32,293 bases of DNA from Pseudomonadota bacterium (lineage in GTDB: Bacteria; Pseudomonadota; Gammaproteobacteria; Burkholderiales; Thiobacillaceae), in assembly GCA_030653935.1 (NCBI GenBank), contig JAURYL010000130.1, positions 1 to 32,293 on the forward strand. Reading direction: 5' to 3'. Shown one piece after another: positions 25,152-32,293 of this stretch (positions are counted from its first letter, which is position 1; every line of letters begins with the position of its first letter). Under the pieces are notes generated by a model. That model was not told where the DNA came from. It made no database searches and saw only the letters and a list, made by a program, of their open reading frames with translations. A program made the position numbers and the translations under genes.

Positions 25152-25247
25152 TACGCAGGCGCCTTACCGCTGTCAACACTCGGTAGCAAAAAAATAGGGC
25201 GCTTTTCGCGTTAGCGGGTGATGCGACAGAAAGCGCCTGAGGAGAGT

Positions 25248-25351
25248 GGCCTCCCCCTTTTTCAAAGGGGGAATGAGGGGGATTTAGCGACGTTTGCCTG
25301 GGCAGCCGCCTCAGAAATCCCCCCTACCCCCCTTTGATAAAGGGGGGAACC
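25248..25351. repeat. CCCCCTTTTTCAAAGGGGGA-type inverted-repeat element
   Basis: The left arm (25248-25285) and the right arm (25315-25351) are near-perfect complements of about 37 bases, and each arm is itself a C-run/CAAA/G-run hairpin. The AAATCCCCC...CCTTT...AAAGGGGG pattern is a known type of widely interspersed intergenic repeat. It occupies the gap between phaR and the phasin gene; a further G run follows at 25361-25368. Confidence 0.75.
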
Positions 25352-25437
25352 ACCGTAAGAGGGGGGGGAACCACGCGCGCCAACCTGGCATGCAATCAGC
25401 CGGGAGTGGCGACATCCGCTTCAGCGGCGCGGCCAGA

Positions 25438-25905
25438 TCAAGCCTTGGGCTTATCGCCTACAGGTGCTACCGAATTACGGTGGGCCTCTTCCATATCCTT
25501 CCAGAAGCCCATGTTCTGCTGTCCGAGCTTCATCCAGAAATCCATTGGATTCCCGCTCCAGACACCCTGCATCTGCTCGCTGAACATGCGTTGCTGCTTG
25601 ATGAAAAGATCGAGGCTTTGGTCGAGGAAGGCGGTAAACGCGGCTTGCGTGCTGTCGCCATAAAAGCGGATGAACCGCTCCAGCATGGTGGCGGTGAACA
25701 ACGGGTTTCCGCTGGACTCCTGGTCCATGATGATTTGCAGCAGGATCGCGCGGGTGATGTCGGTCTCGCTTTGCGAGTCGATCACGCGAAAGGGCACCGC
25801 GCGCATGACCAGATCCTTCACCTCGGCCAGCGTGATGTAGCGACTCTCGTCCGTGTCGTAAAGGCGCCGGTTCGGGTACTTCTTGATCAGGCGTTCAGTG
25901 GTCAT
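25438..25905 (-). CDS. phaR: Polyhydroxyalkanoate synthesis repressor PhaR
   Basis: PhaR binds both PHA and DNA and represses phasin genes until polymer appears. The 155-residue protein has the N-terminal DNA-binding domain (RLIKKYPNRRLYDTDESRYITLAEVKDLV, about 5-33) and the PHB-accumulation regulatory domain (about 65-110). The start at 25905 fits the family; an in-frame start at 25938 adds 11 unrelated residues. It follows phaB in the same direction but a strong terminator separates them, so it probably has its own or read-through transcription. Confidence 0.95.
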   Translation of the reverse strand: MTTERLIKKYPNRRLYDTDESRYITLAEVKDLVMRAVPFRVIDSQSETDITRAILLQIIMDQESSGNPLFTATMLERFIRFYGDSTQAAFTAFLDQSLDLFIKQQRMFSEQMQGVWSGNPMDFWMKLGQQNMGFWKDMEEAHRNSVAPVGDKPKA

Positions 25906-25924
25906 TTGGGATCCCCCCCAGAAT

Positions 25925-25957
25925 AAAAAACACACCAACGGCGCAAGCCGTTGGTGT
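25925..25957 (-). terminator. Rho-independent terminator of phaAB
   Basis: On the minus strand a perfect 11-bp stem (25947-25957 with 25932-25942, 4-base loop) is followed by TGTTTTTTATT. It starts 11 bases after the phaB stop. Confidence 0.88.
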
Positions 25958-25968
25958 AACTCAAAGCA

Positions 25969-26715
25969 TCAACACATGTGCTGGCCGCCATTGGCGGCAA
26001 TGTTGGCACCGGTAATGAAAGCACCGTCCTCGCTGGCCAGGAAGGCCACCAGGGCGGCGATTTCCTCCGGCTTGCCGAGACGGCCCATGGGTATTTGCGC
26101 GACGATTCCGTTGCGCACGTCTTCGGGGATCGCCATCACCATTTCCGTGCCGATGTAGCCGGGGGAAATGGAATTGACGGTGATGCCCTTCCTCGCCGTT
26201 TCCTGCGCCAGGGACATGGTGAAGCCATGCATCCCGGCCTTGGCGGCGGAATAGTTGGTCTGGCCGAACTGGCCTTTCTGGCCGTTGATCGAGGAGATGT
26301 TGATGACGCGGCCCCAGCTCTTGCCCAGCATGCCGTCGATGAACTGCTTGGTGACGTTGAACACCGATACCAGGTTCACATCCAGCACGGCATTCCACTG
26401 CTCCGGACCCATCTTGCGGAAGGTGCCGTCCTTGGTGATGCCGGCATTGTTGACCACCACATCGACACCCCCGAAATCGGCGTTGAGCTTGTCGCCCATC
26501 GCCTTGCAGTCGTCGAAATTGGAGACATCGCACTTGACCAGCGCCATATCGAAACCGGCCGCGGACATTTTTGCTTTCCACTCGTTGGCCTGCTCTTCAT
26601 GCACATAGGTGGCCACCACTTTGCAGCCGGCCTGGGCCAGCTTGATGCAGATGGCGCTACCAATGCCGCCGGTACCACCAGTAACCAGGGCTGTTTTTCC
26701 ATTCAATCCAGTCAT
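25969..26715 (-). CDS. phaB: Acetoacetyl-CoA reductase
   Basis: PhaB reduces acetoacetyl-CoA to (R)-3-hydroxybutyryl-CoA with NADPH, the second step of PHB synthesis. The 248-residue short-chain dehydrogenase has the cofactor glycine motif TGGTGGIG (about 12-19), NNAG (89-92), and catalytic Ser (141/142), Tyr155 and Lys159. The C-terminus NIAANGGQHMC is typical. AAAGGA lies about 8 bases before ATG 26715; a long upstream open frame inside phaA is a shadow. It follows phaA by 11 bases. Confidence 0.97.
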   Translation of the reverse strand: MTGLNGKTALVTGGTGGIGSAICIKLAQAGCKVVATYVHEEQANEWKAKMSAAGFDMALVKCDVSNFDDCKAMGDKLNADFGGVDVVVNNAGITKDGTFRKMGPEQWNAVLDVNLVSVFNVTKQFIDGMLGKSWGRVINISSINGQKGQFGQTNYSAAKAGMHGFTMSLAQETARKGITVNSISPGYIGTEMVMAIPEDVRNGIVAQIPMGRLGKPEEIAALVAFLASEDGAFITGANIAANGGQHMC

Positions 26716-26726
26716 GTTCTTTTCCT

Positions 26727-27911
26727 TTAGATTCGTTCGATCGCGAGGGCGACACCCTGGCCGCCACCGATGCACAGGGTGGCGAGGCCCTTGTTCGCAC
26801 CGCTGCGTTGCATGCCATAGAGCAACGTCACCAGGATGCGCGCGCCGGAAGCGCCGATCGGGTGACCAATGGAGATGGCGCCGCCACTGACGTTGACCTT
26901 GAGCGGGTCGAAACCGAGTTCCTTGTTCACCGACATGGCCTGCGCGGCGAATGCCTCGTTGGCCTCGATCATGTCCAGGTCCTTGGCCGACCAGCCGGCG
27001 CGATCCAGACACTTGCGCACGGCGGGAATCGGGCCGGTACCCATGATCGCGGGATCGACCCCGGCGCTGCCGAAGCTGACCACGCGGGCCAGCGGCGTCA
27101 GGCCCAGTTCACGGGCGCGCGCGCCCGACATCACCACCACGCCGGCGGCGCCGTCGTTGATGCCGGAAGCGTTGCCGGCGGTCACCGTGCCATCCTTCTT
27201 GAAGGCGGCTTTCAGCTTGGCCAGGCCCTCGGCGGTGGCGCCGGCGCGGGGAAATTCGTCACGCGCGAAGACGACGGGATCGCCCTTGCGCTGCGGAATC
27301 TCGACCGGAATGATTTCCGCGTCGAAATGCCCGTTCTTCTGCGCCGCCTCGGTGCGTTGCTGCGAAGTCGCGGCAAACAAGTCCTGGTCGGCGCGGGAGA
27401 ACGAATACTTCTCGGCGATGTTTTCGGCGGTGATGCCCATGTGGCAGTTGTTGAAGGCGCACCAGAGGCCATCCTGGACCATGGTGTCGACCAGTTCCCA
27501 GTTGCCCATGCGCTTGCCGTCGCGCGATTTCGGCAGCACGTGCGGTGACAGGCTCATGTTTTCCTGGCCGCCGGCGATGACAATGCCGGAATCGCCACAT
27601 TGCACGGCCTGCGCCGCCAGATGCACCGCTTTCAGGCCACTGCCGCAGACCTTGTTGATGGTCAGCGCGGAAACGCCATACGGCAAACCACCTGCCAGCG
27701 CCGCTTGCCGCGCCGGGTTCTGGCCGACACCGGCTTGCAGCACCTGGCCCAAAATGACCTCGTCGATCTGCTCGGCTTGCAGATTGGCGCGGGCGAGCAG
27801 GGCCTTGATGACCCGCGCACCCAATTCACTGGCGGGAATCCCCGCCAGCGCGCCGCCGAATGCACCTACAGCGGTGCGTCCCGCGGCCACAATAACCACG
27901 TCGTTGAACAT
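26727..27911 (-). CDS. phaA: Acetyl-CoA acetyltransferase (beta-ketothiolase)
   Basis: PhaA condenses two acetyl-CoA into acetoacetyl-CoA, the first step of PHB synthesis. The 394-residue thiolase has all catalytic residues: Cys89 (NKVCGSG), His350 ([10 protein letters not shown]) and Cys380 (CIGGGQG). AGGAG lies about 8 bases before ATG 27911, which is favoured over 27938. A TAGAAT hexamer on the minus strand (27954-27959) could be the -10 box, giving a leader of about 36 bases; I see no good -35. phaC is not next to it. Confidence 0.96.
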   Translation of the reverse strand: MFNDVVIVAAGRTAVGAFGGALAGIPASELGARVIKALLARANLQAEQIDEVILGQVLQAGVGQNPARQAALAGGLPYGVSALTINKVCGSGLKAVHLAAQAVQCGDSGIVIAGGQENMSLSPHVLPKSRDGKRMGNWELVDTMVQDGLWCAFNNCHMGITAENIAEKYSFSRADQDLFAATSQQRTEAAQKNGHFDAEIIPVEIPQRKGDPVVFARDEFPRAGATAEGLAKLKAAFKKDGTVTAGNASGINDGAAGVVVMSGARARELGLTPLARVVSFGSAGVDPAIMGTGPIPAVRKCLDRAGWSAKDLDMIEANEAFAAQAMSVNKELGFDPLKVNVSGGAISIGHPIGASGARILVTLLYGMQRSGANKGLATLCIGGGQGVALAIERI

Positions 27912-28009
27912 TGGAAGTCTCCTGAAGTGATGGGACATCCTCCCCCGACGCGGATTCTAACGTGTATGGAAAAACCCTATTCGGCTAATTGTGCGGTTGC
28001 AGCATGACC

Positions 28010-28069
28010 ATGTAGGGTGCGCCGCGCGCACCGTTTGACGCTTCATAGTGCGCGCGGCGCACCCTACAT
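28010..28069. repeat. Perfect 22-bp palindrome of the GTAGGGTGC family
   Basis: The left arm (28010-28031) and right arm (28048-28069) are exact complements around a 16-base loop. Each arm begins ATGTAGGGTGCGCC read from its outer end. The right arm contains the last Met codon and the TAG stop of the c-di-GMP gene on the minus strand, so it also makes a hairpin just past that gene. Confidence 0.85.
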
Positions 28070-31000
28070 CTTCAGCAGCCGCGTGAACTCGTCCGCGGGC
28101 ACGGGGCGGCTGAACAGATAACCCTGATAGGCGTGGCAGCCCTGGCGCCTCAGGAAATCCAGTTGCTCTTGCGTTTCCACACCCTCCGCCATGACTTTCA
28201 GATTCAGATTGCGCGCCATGGCGATGATGGCGGCGGCGATCTCCATATCGTTCAGGTCGTGCGGGATGTCGCGCACGAAGCCCTGGTCGATCTTGAGTTC
28301 GTCGATGGGGAAACGCTTCAGGTAGGCGAGTGAGGAATAGCCGGTGCCGAAATCGTCGATCGACAGGAACAAACCGAGCGCTTTGAGGGCATGCAGCAAT
28401 TCCACCGCCTGTTCGCCGCGCCCCATGATCATGCTTTCGGTCAGTTCCAGTTTCAGGTGATCGGCGGGCAAGCCCGTTTCTTCCAGGACGGCGGCAACAC
28501 GCAGCACGATATCGCGCTGCTGCAACTGGCGGCCGGACAGATTGACCGCCATGAGCAAGGGCGGCATTCCCGCATCCCGCCAGGCCTTGGCCTGGGCGCA
28601 GGCGGTACGCAACACCCATTCGCCCAGGGGCACGATGAGGCCGGTTTCTTCCGCCAGAGGAATGAAACGAAGGGGAGAAATCATGCCTTCATCGGGCGAG
28701 TTCCAGCGCACCAGGGCTTCGCAGCCGATCAGGGCGCCGCTTTGGGCATCCAGCTGCGGCTGGTAATGCAGCACGAATTCGCCATTGACCAGCGCCCGAC
28801 GCAAGCGGGATTCCATGCCCAGACGCTCGTTCGCCGCCACGGTCAGTGTGGGGGTGTAGAAGCTGGCGGTATTACGCCCCTGTTCCTTGGACTGGAACAT
28901 GGCCACATCGGCGTTCTTGATCAGTTCGGTCACCGTCGCGCCATCGCCCGGATAGAGGCTGATGCCGATACTGGCACCGACATAGACCTCGTGGCCACTG
29001 GGCAGGGAGAAAGGCTGATCCAGCAACTGGAGCAGGGTCTGGGCGACCCCGGCCGCCTCTTCCGCGCGCCCCAGGTTTTCCAGCAAGACCAGGAATTCGT
29101 CGCCGCCCAGACGGCCCAGCGTGTCGTCCTCACGCAGGCGTTCGCTCAGGCGCCGCGCCAGGGCTTCCAGAAGTTCATCGCCGACCGGGTGGCCGAGGCT
29201 GTCGTTGACGTTCTTGAAGCGGTCGAGGTCGAGAAACAGCACAGCAAGTTGTTGCTGATGCCGCTCGGCCCGTTCCAGCGCGTGTTCCAGACGCGACTGC
29301 AACAGCAGGCGATTGGGCAGATCGGTGAGCGGATCGTAGTGGGCCAGATGCTCCAGGCGCGCCTCGGACTGCTTCAACTGGCTGATATCGGTCATGACCC
29401 CGACATAGTGGCTGGGCAAGCCCTCGCCATCGTAAACGGTGCTGATAGTGAGCAACTGGGGAAAAATCTCGCCGTTCTTGCGCCGATTCCAGATTTCACC
29501 CTGCCAATGCCCGGTTTCCCGGACGTTGGCCCAGAGCGCCTGATAAAAGGCTTCATCCTGGCGCCCGGACTTGAGCAGACTGGGATTGCGTCCCAGCACT
29601 TCCGCCGCCTCGTAGCCGGTGATCGCGGTGTAAGCGCAATTGACGGTCAGAATACTCGGCGTCAGGTCGGTGATGACCACGCCCTCGCGGGTGTTCTCGA
29701 ACACCGCCGCCGCCTGCCGCAAATTGGTGTCGGCGCGGACCCGCGCCACCGCGAGTCCGGCGATCCGCGCGAACTCGCCGATCAGGTCGAGTTCCGCCTG
29801 AAGCGGGCTGCGCGGTTGCGCGTAATAGATGCCGAAAGTACCGATAACCTGATCGGACTCGTCCTTGAACGGAATCGACCAGCAGGCGCGCAAACCCGCG
29901 CGCTCGGCAAGCTGCGCGTAGTTCGCCCAGTAGGGATGGCTGGCGATGTCCGCGACGATCACGGTCTCGCCCGACGCCGCCGAAGTACCGCAGGAGCCCT
30001 GGCCCACCGCGGGTTCCAGGCCATTCACGACGGCGTTGAAGAAAGCCGGCAGGCTGGGCGCGGCGCCGGTATAGAGGCGGCCGTTGCGGGGCTCCCGGAT
30101 CAGGATGGATACCCGCATTTCCGGGTGCATCTGTTCCAGGCGGCTGGCGATCTCTTGCAGGATGCCGGGCAACGGCTGGTTGGCCACCAGGCCATCGAGC
30201 ACGGCGATGCGGGTCTGTTGCAACTGCTCGGCCAGCTTGGCATCGGTGACATCGCGCCAGGCGCCGACCACTTCATCGGCCTGGCCTTCCGTGTCGCGCG
30301 AAAGTCGCAGCTCGTCATGGATCCAGCGAGTCTGGCCGGTGCCATCGAAAAAGCGGTATTCGTGCTCGACCACGCCGTGAGTCGCCAGAATCCCCAGGCC
30401 GGCCAGCGCCGCCTCGCGGTCGTCGGGATGCAGATGGGCGCGCCACCAGCCCGGTTGCAGCGCCTGCTCGACCGAGTAGCCGAGCAGGCGGGAAATATTG
30501 CCGCTCACCCAGGTCGGGGTCGCCTGGCCGTCGGCCAGACGTAGCGTGTAAAGCACCACCGGGCTGGCGGCGAGCACATAGCCCAGGCGTTGCGAGATCT
30601 CGCGCAAGTTACCGCGCTCGCGCAGCAGCTCTGACTGGCGATGGACCTTTTCCAGAGTGGCGGGCAGTTCGTGCAAATAGCCGGGGTGCTTGGAAATGTA
30701 ATCGTCGACGCCGAGATGGATGGCCCGCGCCGCCACTTCCTCACCGCCCTGGCCGGAGACGATCACGATGGGAATGTCGAGGCCGCGATTCATGCGCAGC
30801 GTCTTGACGGCTTCCAGGGCATCGATCCCGGGAAGGCGGTAATCCAGCAATACGACGTCGAAGTCCGCCGTCGTCCGCGCATCGACCGGAAGCAGGGACA
30901 AGGCCTGTTCGGCATCGGGCACCACGGTCAGGCGAATATGCGGGGCATAACGCGCCAGATGCCGCTCGGTCAGATCCACATCGGCCGGGTTGTGCTCGGC

Positions 31001-31414
31001 ATAGAGCACGCGCAGGGTATGAGCATGGCGGGCCTTGGCTTCGTGGAAACGTCTCAAGGCGTCGCGCAGCCTCGCGGGCAAGCGTGACAGGGCATCCACA
31101 TTTTTCATGATGTAGTCATCGGCCCCCGCCTGGAGCGCCGCGATGGCCGCCTCCTGGTCGCCGGAACCGGTCAGCATCACCACCGACAGCGGCAGCCGCC
31201 GCTCGCGGATTTCCGCCAGCAGTGCCAGGCCGGAACCATCGACCAGACGCAAATCCACCAGGGCCAGATCATAGCGATCGGGTTCTTGCAGGCATTCCCG
31301 CGCGGCGGCCAGGCCATCCACCTGATCCAGGTCGATTTCCGGCGCCAGGCGCTCCAGGAGCCGCCGCGTCAGGTCGGCGTCGACCGGGTTGTCTTCGACA
31401 TGCAGAATTCGCAT
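28064..31414 (-). CDS. REC-REC-PAS-GAF-PAS-GGDEF-EAL response regulator
   Basis: The 1116-residue protein starts with two receiver domains (about 1-120 and 132-255), then PAS (about 270-400), GAF (about 405-555), PAS (about 560-680), GGDEF (intact motif near 768, RxxD five residues before) and EAL (EAL near 900; VNLSGRQ, ELTESMI, DDFGTGYSS, KID, EGVET intact). It should make and/or degrade c-di-GMP under phosphorelay control. Receiver 1 has EDN, Asp in LVDLRLVDG, Thr and Lys. Receiver 2 has Glu-His where an acidic pair is usual, but keeps Asp in LLDYRLPG and Lys. AGGTGA precedes the ATG at 31414, 4 bases after the upstream response-regulator gene. Its stop lies in an interspersed palindrome. 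Confidence 0.94.
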   Translation of the reverse strand: MRILHVEDNPVDADLTRRLLERLAPEIDLDQVDGLAAARECLQEPDRYDLALVDLRLVDGSGLALLAEIRERRLPLSVVMLTGSGDQEAAIAALQAGADDYIMKNVDALSRLPARLRDALRRFHEAKARHAHTLRVLYAEHNPADVDLTERHLARYAPHIRLTVVPDAEQALSLLPVDARTTADFDVVLLDYRLPGIDALEAVKTLRMNRGLDIPIVIVSGQGGEEVAARAIHLGVDDYISKHPGYLHELPATLEKVHRQSELLRERGNLREISQRLGYVLAASPVVLYTLRLADGQATPTWVSGNISRLLGYSVEQALQPGWWRAHLHPDDREAALAGLGILATHGVVEHEYRFFDGTGQTRWIHDELRLSRDTEGQADEVVGAWRDVTDAKLAEQLQQTRIAVLDGLVANQPLPGILQEIASRLEQMHPEMRVSILIREPRNGRLYTGAAPSLPAFFNAVVNGLEPAVGQGSCGTSAASGETVIVADIASHPYWANYAQLAERAGLRACWSIPFKDESDQVIGTFGIYYAQPRSPLQAELDLIGEFARIAGLAVARVRADTNLRQAAAVFENTREGVVITDLTPSILTVNCAYTAITGYEAAEVLGRNPSLLKSGRQDEAFYQALWANVRETGHWQGEIWNRRKNGEIFPQLLTISTVYDGEGLPSHYVGVMTDISQLKQSEARLEHLAHYDPLTDLPNRLLLQSRLEHALERAERHQQQLAVLFLDLDRFKNVNDSLGHPVGDELLEALARRLSERLREDDTLGRLGGDEFLVLLENLGRAEEAAGVAQTLLQLLDQPFSLPSGHEVYVGASIGISLYPGDGATVTELIKNADVAMFQSKEQGRNTASFYTPTLTVAANERLGMESRLRRALVNGEFVLHYQPQLDAQSGALIGCEALVRWNSPDEGMISPLRFIPLAEETGLIVPLGEWVLRTACAQAKAWRDAGMPPLLMAVNLSGRQLQQRDIVLRVAAVLEETGLPADHLKLELTESMIMGRGEQAVELLHALKALGLFLSIDDFGTGYSSLAYLKRFPIDELKIDQGFVRDIPHDLNDMEIAAAIIAMARNLNLKVMAEGVETQEQLDFLRRQGCHAYQGYLFSRPVPADEFTRLLKM

Positions 31415-31418
31415 CGAC

Positions 31419-31850
31419 TCACCTAGGCGGGTGATTAAACAGACACCAGTACAGTTCGATCTGTGCCGCGACTTCCATGAACTTGTCGAAATTCACCGGC
31501 TTCACGATGTAGGAATTGACGTGATAGCGGTACGCGGTTTCCACATCCTTGTCTTCGCTGGATGAGGTCAGCACCACCACCGGCAGATCACGACTGACGG
31601 GATGCTCGCGCAGGCGACGCAGGACTTCCAGACCATCGACGCGGGGCAATTTCAAGTCGAGCAAAATCACCAGCGGCAGTGTCTCGCCCGCCTCCCAGCG
31701 GGGAATCCATTCCAGCGCCTCCTGGCCGTCACGCGCCACCTCGATGGGATTGACGAACTTGCGGCGCGCGAAGGCGCGCAGGGTGAGATCGACATCCACC
31801 GGATTGTCCTCGACCAGCAGGATGGGACGCTGACTGGGATCGGCAATCAT
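31419..31850 (-). CDS. Single-domain response regulator (Rcp1-like)
   Basis: This protein of about 143 residues is a lone receiver domain: PILLVEDNPVDVDLTLRAF at the start with the acidic Glu-Asp pair, phospho-acceptor Asp in ILLDLKLPRVDG, Thr in VVLTSSSED and Lys in YIVKPVNF. It resembles the regulators encoded beside phytochrome-like kinases, which lack an output domain. The ATG at 31850 is favoured because the family consensus begins soon after; an in-frame GTG at 31910 would add 20 residues. The gene is 4 bases before the REC-REC-GGDEF-EAL gene, so they share an operon and probably a phosphorelay. The cognate kinase is not in the window and may lie to the right. Confidence 0.92.
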   Translation of the reverse strand: MIADPSQRPILLVEDNPVDVDLTLRAFARRKFVNPIEVARDGQEALEWIPRWEAGETLPLVILLDLKLPRVDGLEVLRRLREHPVSRDLPVVVLTSSSEDKDVETAYRYHVNSYIVKPVNFDKFMEVAAQIELYWCLFNHPPR

Positions 31851-32233
31851 CGCGGCGGTGCCTGATCGACCGGCACCCCGCTCATGCCCCGGCATGAAGC
31901 CTGGAAGCACTCAAAACCACGTGCGCGAAATTGCATGTCAAAGCCCTCGCTGTTGTCGCGGAAACCTGATGGTCGGCCCCGCCGCATAAGGATGTCGTCA
32001 TTCGCCAGGAAAAACGCGACGCCGCCGCCATCTCCTGTATTCGCATCAACATGACCGGCCTGAAGAGTAACCGTTTTTCCCCTGGGTGGAACCCTGTGTG
32101 CGATCGGCGGGCTCCAGCCGCGCCTTCTGGACAAACACCTCCAGATTCCCGCAGCCATGCCCATGACCACTTCAATCCGGACACGGCCGGACGATCATGT
32201 CTCGATGGACACCCACGACGATAAACAAGGCCC
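31851..32233. other. 383-bp gap with no supported gene
   Basis: Overlapping open frames exist on the minus strand here, but I recognise no family and see no matching ribosome binding site. The stretch could hold the promoter of the response-regulator operon or the remains of a lost gene. A minus-strand frame reading GKTVTLQAGHVDANTGDG is not recognisable. Confidence 0.35.
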
Positions 32234-32293
32234 GTAGGAGCGTCCGCTTGCGGCGCGAAAACGAGCATGCGCGGGATTTCGCGCCGCAAGCGG
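32234..32293. repeat. REP-like GTAGGAGC repeat with a 17-bp perfect stem, cut by the window end
   Basis: GTAGGAGCGT leads into a 17-bp arm (32244-32260) exactly complementary to 32277-32293, with a 16-base loop. GTAGGAGC followed by a GC palindrome is the layout of repetitive extragenic palindromes in Pseudomonas and related bacteria. The element may continue past the window. Confidence 0.75.

Noticed and set aside
28391-30544. 717-codon plus-strand open frame across the c-di-GMP gene
   Set aside because: It mirrors the codon periodicity of the real minus-strand gene, and there is no matching ribosome binding site or domain.
31882-32289. Minus-strand frames upstream of the response regulator, considered as a kinase remnant
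   Set aside because: No histidine kinase motif (H-box, N-box or G-box) could be read in any frame.

Overview
The window looks like the chromosome of a GC-rich betaproteobacterium (Rhodocyclales, Thiobacillus or Gallionella-like; the family cannot be fixed from sequence alone). Support comes from the guaB-guaA pair, yffB-dapE-prmB, rluB-scpB-scpA, dnaE, and a phaA-phaB-phaR-phasin polyhydroxyalkanoate (PHA) block. There are also many short interspersed inverted repeats, typical of free-living Proteobacteria with large multidomain c-di-GMP enzymes.

Region 1 (1-3040) is the right end of an integrative element inserted at the 3' end of guaA. It holds the last codons of an SSB-like gene, a conjugation coupling protein cut to 255 residues, an AlpA-type regulator and a P4-type tyrosine integrase. 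A cluster of TGGTATC/GATACCA boxes lies between the integrase and guaA. Region 2 (3019-6829) is the purine pair guaB-guaA on the minus strand, with an MNT-HEPN nucleotidyltransferase/toxin-like gene pair wedged between the two genes.

Region 3 (6840-12050) contains a host-attachment family protein, a minus-strand GNAT-ispF-thpR operon with 4-base overlaps, and a plus-strand yffB-dapE-prmB-membrane protein series. Region 4 (12050-12380) is a non-coding block: a near-perfectly symmetric hairpin element of about 167 bp inside a second inverted-repeat pair. Region 5 (12381-22626) carries rluB, scpB and scpA, a small HEPN-like hypothetical gene, a large PAS/GAF/GGDEF/EAL protein with a C-terminal receiver domain, and dnaE.

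Region 6 (22690-25360) is accessory in character: a higBA toxin-antitoxin pair with a palindromic operator, a repeat-rich gap, an orphan ParA-type ATPase, and a phasin gene with a palindromic TTGTGCACTGCA-type site upstream. Region 7 (25438-27911) is phaA-phaB-phaR without phaC. Region 8 (28010-32293) is a single-domain response regulator followed after 4 bases by a REC-REC-PAS-GAF-PAS-GGDEF-EAL protein, whose stop codon lies inside an interspersed palindrome.

The most interesting possibility is that the orphan ParA works with the neighbouring phasin/PhaR genes to position PHA granules. Next are the MNT-HEPN pair inside the purine operon and the nested palindromic elements at 12055-12373. No CRISPR array, rRNA or tRNA gene was seen.
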